Shown here one piece after another: positions 6,043 through 7,550 of a stretch of 7,550 bases of DNA. Each line of letters opens with the position of its first letter. Position 1 is the first letter of the stretch. The DNA is from Candidatus Poseidoniaceae archaeon. Lineage in GTDB: Archaea > Thermoplasmatota > Poseidoniia > Poseidoniales > Poseidoniaceae. The translations under genes were made by a program, and so were the position numbers. The notes below the pieces were generated by a model, which saw only the letters and a program-made list of their open reading frames with translations, was not told the DNA's origin and searched no databases. The stretch lies in contig DUKK01000222.1 in the NCBI GenBank assembly GCA_013329355.1, positions 1 to 7,550 on the forward strand, written 5' to 3'.

Positions 6043-6708
6043 TCATGCTGATGGCAATTGGTTGAACAAGTTCTGTAATGCTCTACTTCGATGACTGAAC
6101 ATCTGCTTCGTATCCGAATCAATGGCACCAAATGTTTTCCCGTGAGTACTGTGAACACCGTAATTTCCAGCAGATAAGGGCTCGAGAGTTTCATCTAAGT
6201 CATAAGGAATGAATATTGGATCAAAACCAAACCCATTCCCTTCCATGGCTTCAAGTGCAATGTGCCCAGGACAAATCCCCGCAGCAATAATGAATTCGCC
6301 GTTGCACCACAAAGCGGCGACTGCCTTGAAGTAAGCAGACCTAAGATTTGCACTGGATACCGGATCCTCAGTAGTTAGGTGAGACAACAATCTTACTATC
6401 CCGGGATTGCCGATTGTTGAGTAAACGTAAGAGGAATACACACCAGGAAAACCGTCGAGTGCCGAAATGAATAATCCGGCGTCCTCAACTAAGATCATAT
6501 CGCCTTCATTGAAGATATCTGGCAAATGCTGGAGAGCCTGTTTTAGCTTTGACTCTGCAACGACCTCCAAAGAATCTGCCTGGGGTTCATACAGCAGATT
6601 AGTTTTAGGAATTAATTGTCTTACTTGATACCCTAATTTAGACAAATGTTTGTCCGCCTCAGCAAGTTTCCCGCTATTTCCGGTAAGGAACCAAACTGTG
6701 TTGCTCAT
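6043..6708 (-). CDS. rdgB: XTP/dITP pyrophosphatase, RdgB/Ham1 (ITPase) family
   Basis: Cytoplasmic house-cleaning enzyme that hydrolyses non-canonical purine triphosphates (dITP, XTP, ITP) to the monophosphate and pyrophosphate, keeping deaminated purines out of DNA and RNA. Family landmarks are in order: TGNSGK (9-14), EDAGL (75-79) with the metal and catalytic acids, ALDGFPGVYSS (83-93), GFGFDPIFIP (159-168) and the base-recognition motif SHRSRAL (205-211). At 221 residues it exceeds the common 185-200. The extra length lies mainly between FDPIFIP and KTFGAI (about 169-190), and the usual T-x-A-E-M turn reads TFGAI. The ATG at 6708 gives the expected N-terminus a few residues before the first motif. 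The gene diverges from crcB across about 100 bases and is followed after 21 bases by the unknown membrane protein. No strong promoter stands out; GATAAC near 6730-6735 is a weak candidate. Confidence 0.92.
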   Translation of the reverse strand: MSNTVWFLTGNSGKLAEADKHLSKLGYQVRQLIPKTNLLYEPQADSLEVVAESKLKQALQHLPDIFNEGDMILVEDAGLFISALDGFPGVYSSYVYSTIGNPGIVRLLSHLTTEDPVSSANLRSAYFKAVAALWCNGEFIIAAGICPGHIALEAMEGNGFGFDPIFIPYDLDETLEPLSAGNYGVHSTHGKTFGAIDSDTKQMFSHRSRALQNLFNQLPSA

Positions 6709-6778
6709 GAAATCCGGATAGTGTCCAAGTTATCATTCCTATCCTCAAACTGATGATAATAATTCGATTTAATGAGAT

Positions 6779-6786
6779 GATTTAAC
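6779..6786 (+). promoter_or_regulatory. TATA-like box for crcB
   Basis: GATTTAAC is centred about 27 bases before the crcB ATG at 6810, the spacing of a leaderless archaeal gene. No Shine-Dalgarno precedes the ATG. The region 6709-6809 otherwise holds only AT-rich divergent promoter sequence, with no recognisable riboswitch. Confidence 0.45.
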
Positions 6787-6809
6787 ACCAAAGACCACTT
6801 ACCAATAAT

Positions 6810-7184
6810 ATGATTCAACAACTAGGTTTAGTGGCTGTAGGTGGGGCAATTGGTGCAGTTTTGAGGTATGCAATTAGTTACACCATTGCTAGTAGTGAGT
6901 TTCCTTGGTCAACATTAATGGTAAATGTGGTTGGGTCATTTGCGCTTGGAATATTATCAGTTATGGCGATTAATAACCTCGTCTCCAAAGATGCGACACT
7001 ATTTCTCGGAGTTGGATTGCTAGGAGCCTTTACTACAATGTCAACATTCTCATTTGAGACGGTAGACTTACTGAAAAATGACCAATACATTCTAGCATTG
7101 ACCTACTCATCGCTATCATTTCTCCTCTGTATTGTTTGTGCATTTGTCGGTTGGGAACTTGGCGACAGGCTACAAATTAACTGA
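6810..7184 (+). CDS. crcB: Fluoride ion channel CrcB/Fluc
   Basis: Small membrane protein that exports fluoride passively as an antiparallel homodimer, protecting enzymes such as enolase and pyrophosphatase. Its 124 residues and four hydrophobic segments (about 4-25, 34-56, 63-82 and 94-116) match the family. Signature motifs are GGAIGAVLRY (11-20), VNVVGSFALG (38-47) with the pore asparagine Asn39, and GLLGAFTTMSTFSFE (69-83), which carries the central sodium-site backbone and the Phe-box region. In that last motif the common TTFSTF reads TTMSTF, so the first Phe-box position is Met77 and the second is Phe80. A single full-length copy is consistent with a homodimer rather than the paired CrcB1/CrcB2 arrangement. 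The gene is monocistronic in appearance, followed by a T-rich stretch. Confidence 0.95.
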   Translation: MIQQLGLVAVGGAIGAVLRYAISYTIASSEFPWSTLMVNVVGSFALGILSVMAINNLVSKDATLFLGVGLLGAFTTMSTFSFETVDLLKNDQYILALTYSSLSFLLCIVCAFVGWELGDRLQIN

Positions 7185-7205
7185 TTTTTGGATTACTTTA
7201 TTTAC
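7185..7205 (+). terminator. Possible T-rich terminator after crcB
   Basis: Directly after the TGA stop come TTTTT and then TTTATTTA within about 20 bases. Archaeal transcription commonly ends at such T-rich tracts without a hairpin. The distance to the next promoter is consistent with termination here, but nothing else supports it. Confidence 0.35.
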
Positions 7206-7245
7206 CACTAGTATGATGAGTCAATGAAAGGGGCTGGCTGTAAGG

Positions 7246-7253
7246 AAAATTTA
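7246..7253 (+). promoter_or_regulatory. TATA-like box for the ferritin-like gene
   Basis: AAAATTTA is centred about 26 bases before the ATG at 7276, predicting a leaderless transcript. No Shine-Dalgarno sequence lies next to that ATG. No metal-regulator operator is evident between the box and the start. Confidence 0.45.
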
Positions 7254-7275
7254 GTGTGCCCTAAGAGTTGATAGT

Positions 7276-7550
7276 ATGACAAAATTAATTGAAAAAATGA
7301 ATGCCGCCTTGGGTTGGGAATTGAGAGCGATAAATATGTATGCACACTATTCCGCAAATGTCACCGGAATACACCGTTTGCAGTTATCTCCGATGTTTAA
7401 TACTGAGATGACAGAATCAATAGAACACGCTGACATTGTTCGAAAAGGTATTGTGCAATTGGGAGGAATTCCGGTCACTGAGCGCAACACCCACCCGATT
7501 ACACACACGACAAATTATTCTGAAATGCTGAATTACTCACTTGAAACCGA
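7276..7550 (+). CDS. Ferritin-like / bacterioferritin-like diiron protein, partial at the right edge
   Basis: The frame opens at ATG 7276 and stays open for 91 codons to the window edge, about the first two helices and long connecting loop of a four-helix ferritin-like fold. Alignment by eye with bacterioferritin is good: LGWELRAINMY (12-22) matches the helix A motif carrying ligand Glu18 (here Glu15), SIEHADIVRK (48-57) matches the helix B motif with His54 (here His51), and LGGIP (62-66) matches the LEGLP turn. The likely role is iron oxidation and storage or peroxide defence in a cytoplasmic oligomer. The bridging ligand equivalent to Glu51 falls on Ser48 in this alignment, with Glu47 and Glu50 beside it, so the diiron site may be shifted or altered. 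The missing half holds the other ligands and is needed to tell bacterioferritin from a Dps-like relative. The only upstream in-frame ATG (7213) hits a stop after four codons, so 7276 is the start. Confidence 0.8.
   Translation, partial: MTKLIEKMNAALGWELRAINMYAHYSANVTGIHRLQLSPMFNTEMTESIEHADIVRKGIVQLGGIPVTERNTHPITHTTNYSEMLNYSLET

Noticed and set aside
6709..6809. Fluoride riboswitch upstream of crcB
   Set aside because: I looked for the GG-x-GATGG start and the CCGAAACTGCC-like pseudoknot strand and found neither. The space is filled by two divergent promoters, and the crcB message looks leaderless.
1..7550. Mobile element, CRISPR array, tRNA or defence island
   Set aside because: No spaced repeats, terminal inverted repeats, transposase or integrase motifs or tRNA-like cloverleaf were seen; gaps between genes are about 100 bases or less and all genes look like core functions.

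Overview
The window looks like a piece of an archaeal chromosome of moderate GC. A marine planktonic euryarchaeote of the Poseidoniia (Marine Group II/III) type is my best guess, but that placement is inference. Archaeal hallmarks are a FlaI/GspE-type secretion ATPase of the archaeal kind, a UPF0200-type P-loop kinase relative (a family I know only from archaea), and AT-rich TATA-like boxes centred about 26-30 bases before several ATG codons, as expected for leaderless archaeal transcripts. I found no tRNA, rRNA, CRISPR array, insertion sequence or phage gene.

Layout. Bases 1-955 (minus) hold the N-terminal 318 codons of a type II/IV secretion ATPase that runs off the left edge. Bases 1041-1622 (minus) encode the UPF0200 kinase-like protein with its own TATA box. 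Bases 1696-4169 (minus) are a two-gene ABC exporter operon: the ATPase, then 2 bases later a 12-helix ABC-2-type permease. An 85-base divergent promoter region separates this from a plus-strand crotonase (4255-5097), probably an enoyl-CoA hydratase. The crotonase converges with a minus-strand pair, rdgB (house-cleaning nucleotide pyrophosphatase, 6043-6708) followed by an unrecognised two-helix membrane protein (5107-6021). A second divergent region (6709-6809) leads to the fluoride channel gene crcB (6810-7184), and a ferritin-like gene starts at 7276 and leaves the right edge.

The genes do not form one pathway. They look like core and housekeeping functions: surface filament assembly or secretion, membrane export, acyl-CoA metabolism, nucleotide-pool cleaning, fluoride efflux, and iron storage or oxidative defence. 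The coding fraction is very high; the longest gap is about 100 bases, so no stretch over 300 bases lacks a gene.

I do not see a new defence system or mobile element. The points most worth a second look are the unknown membrane protein with a proline-rich tandem repeat, several lineage-type departures from family motifs (Asp box, diiron site, Phe box, insertions in the crotonase and RdgB), and an apparent split between leaderless ATG genes and TTG genes with strong Shine-Dalgarno sequences.
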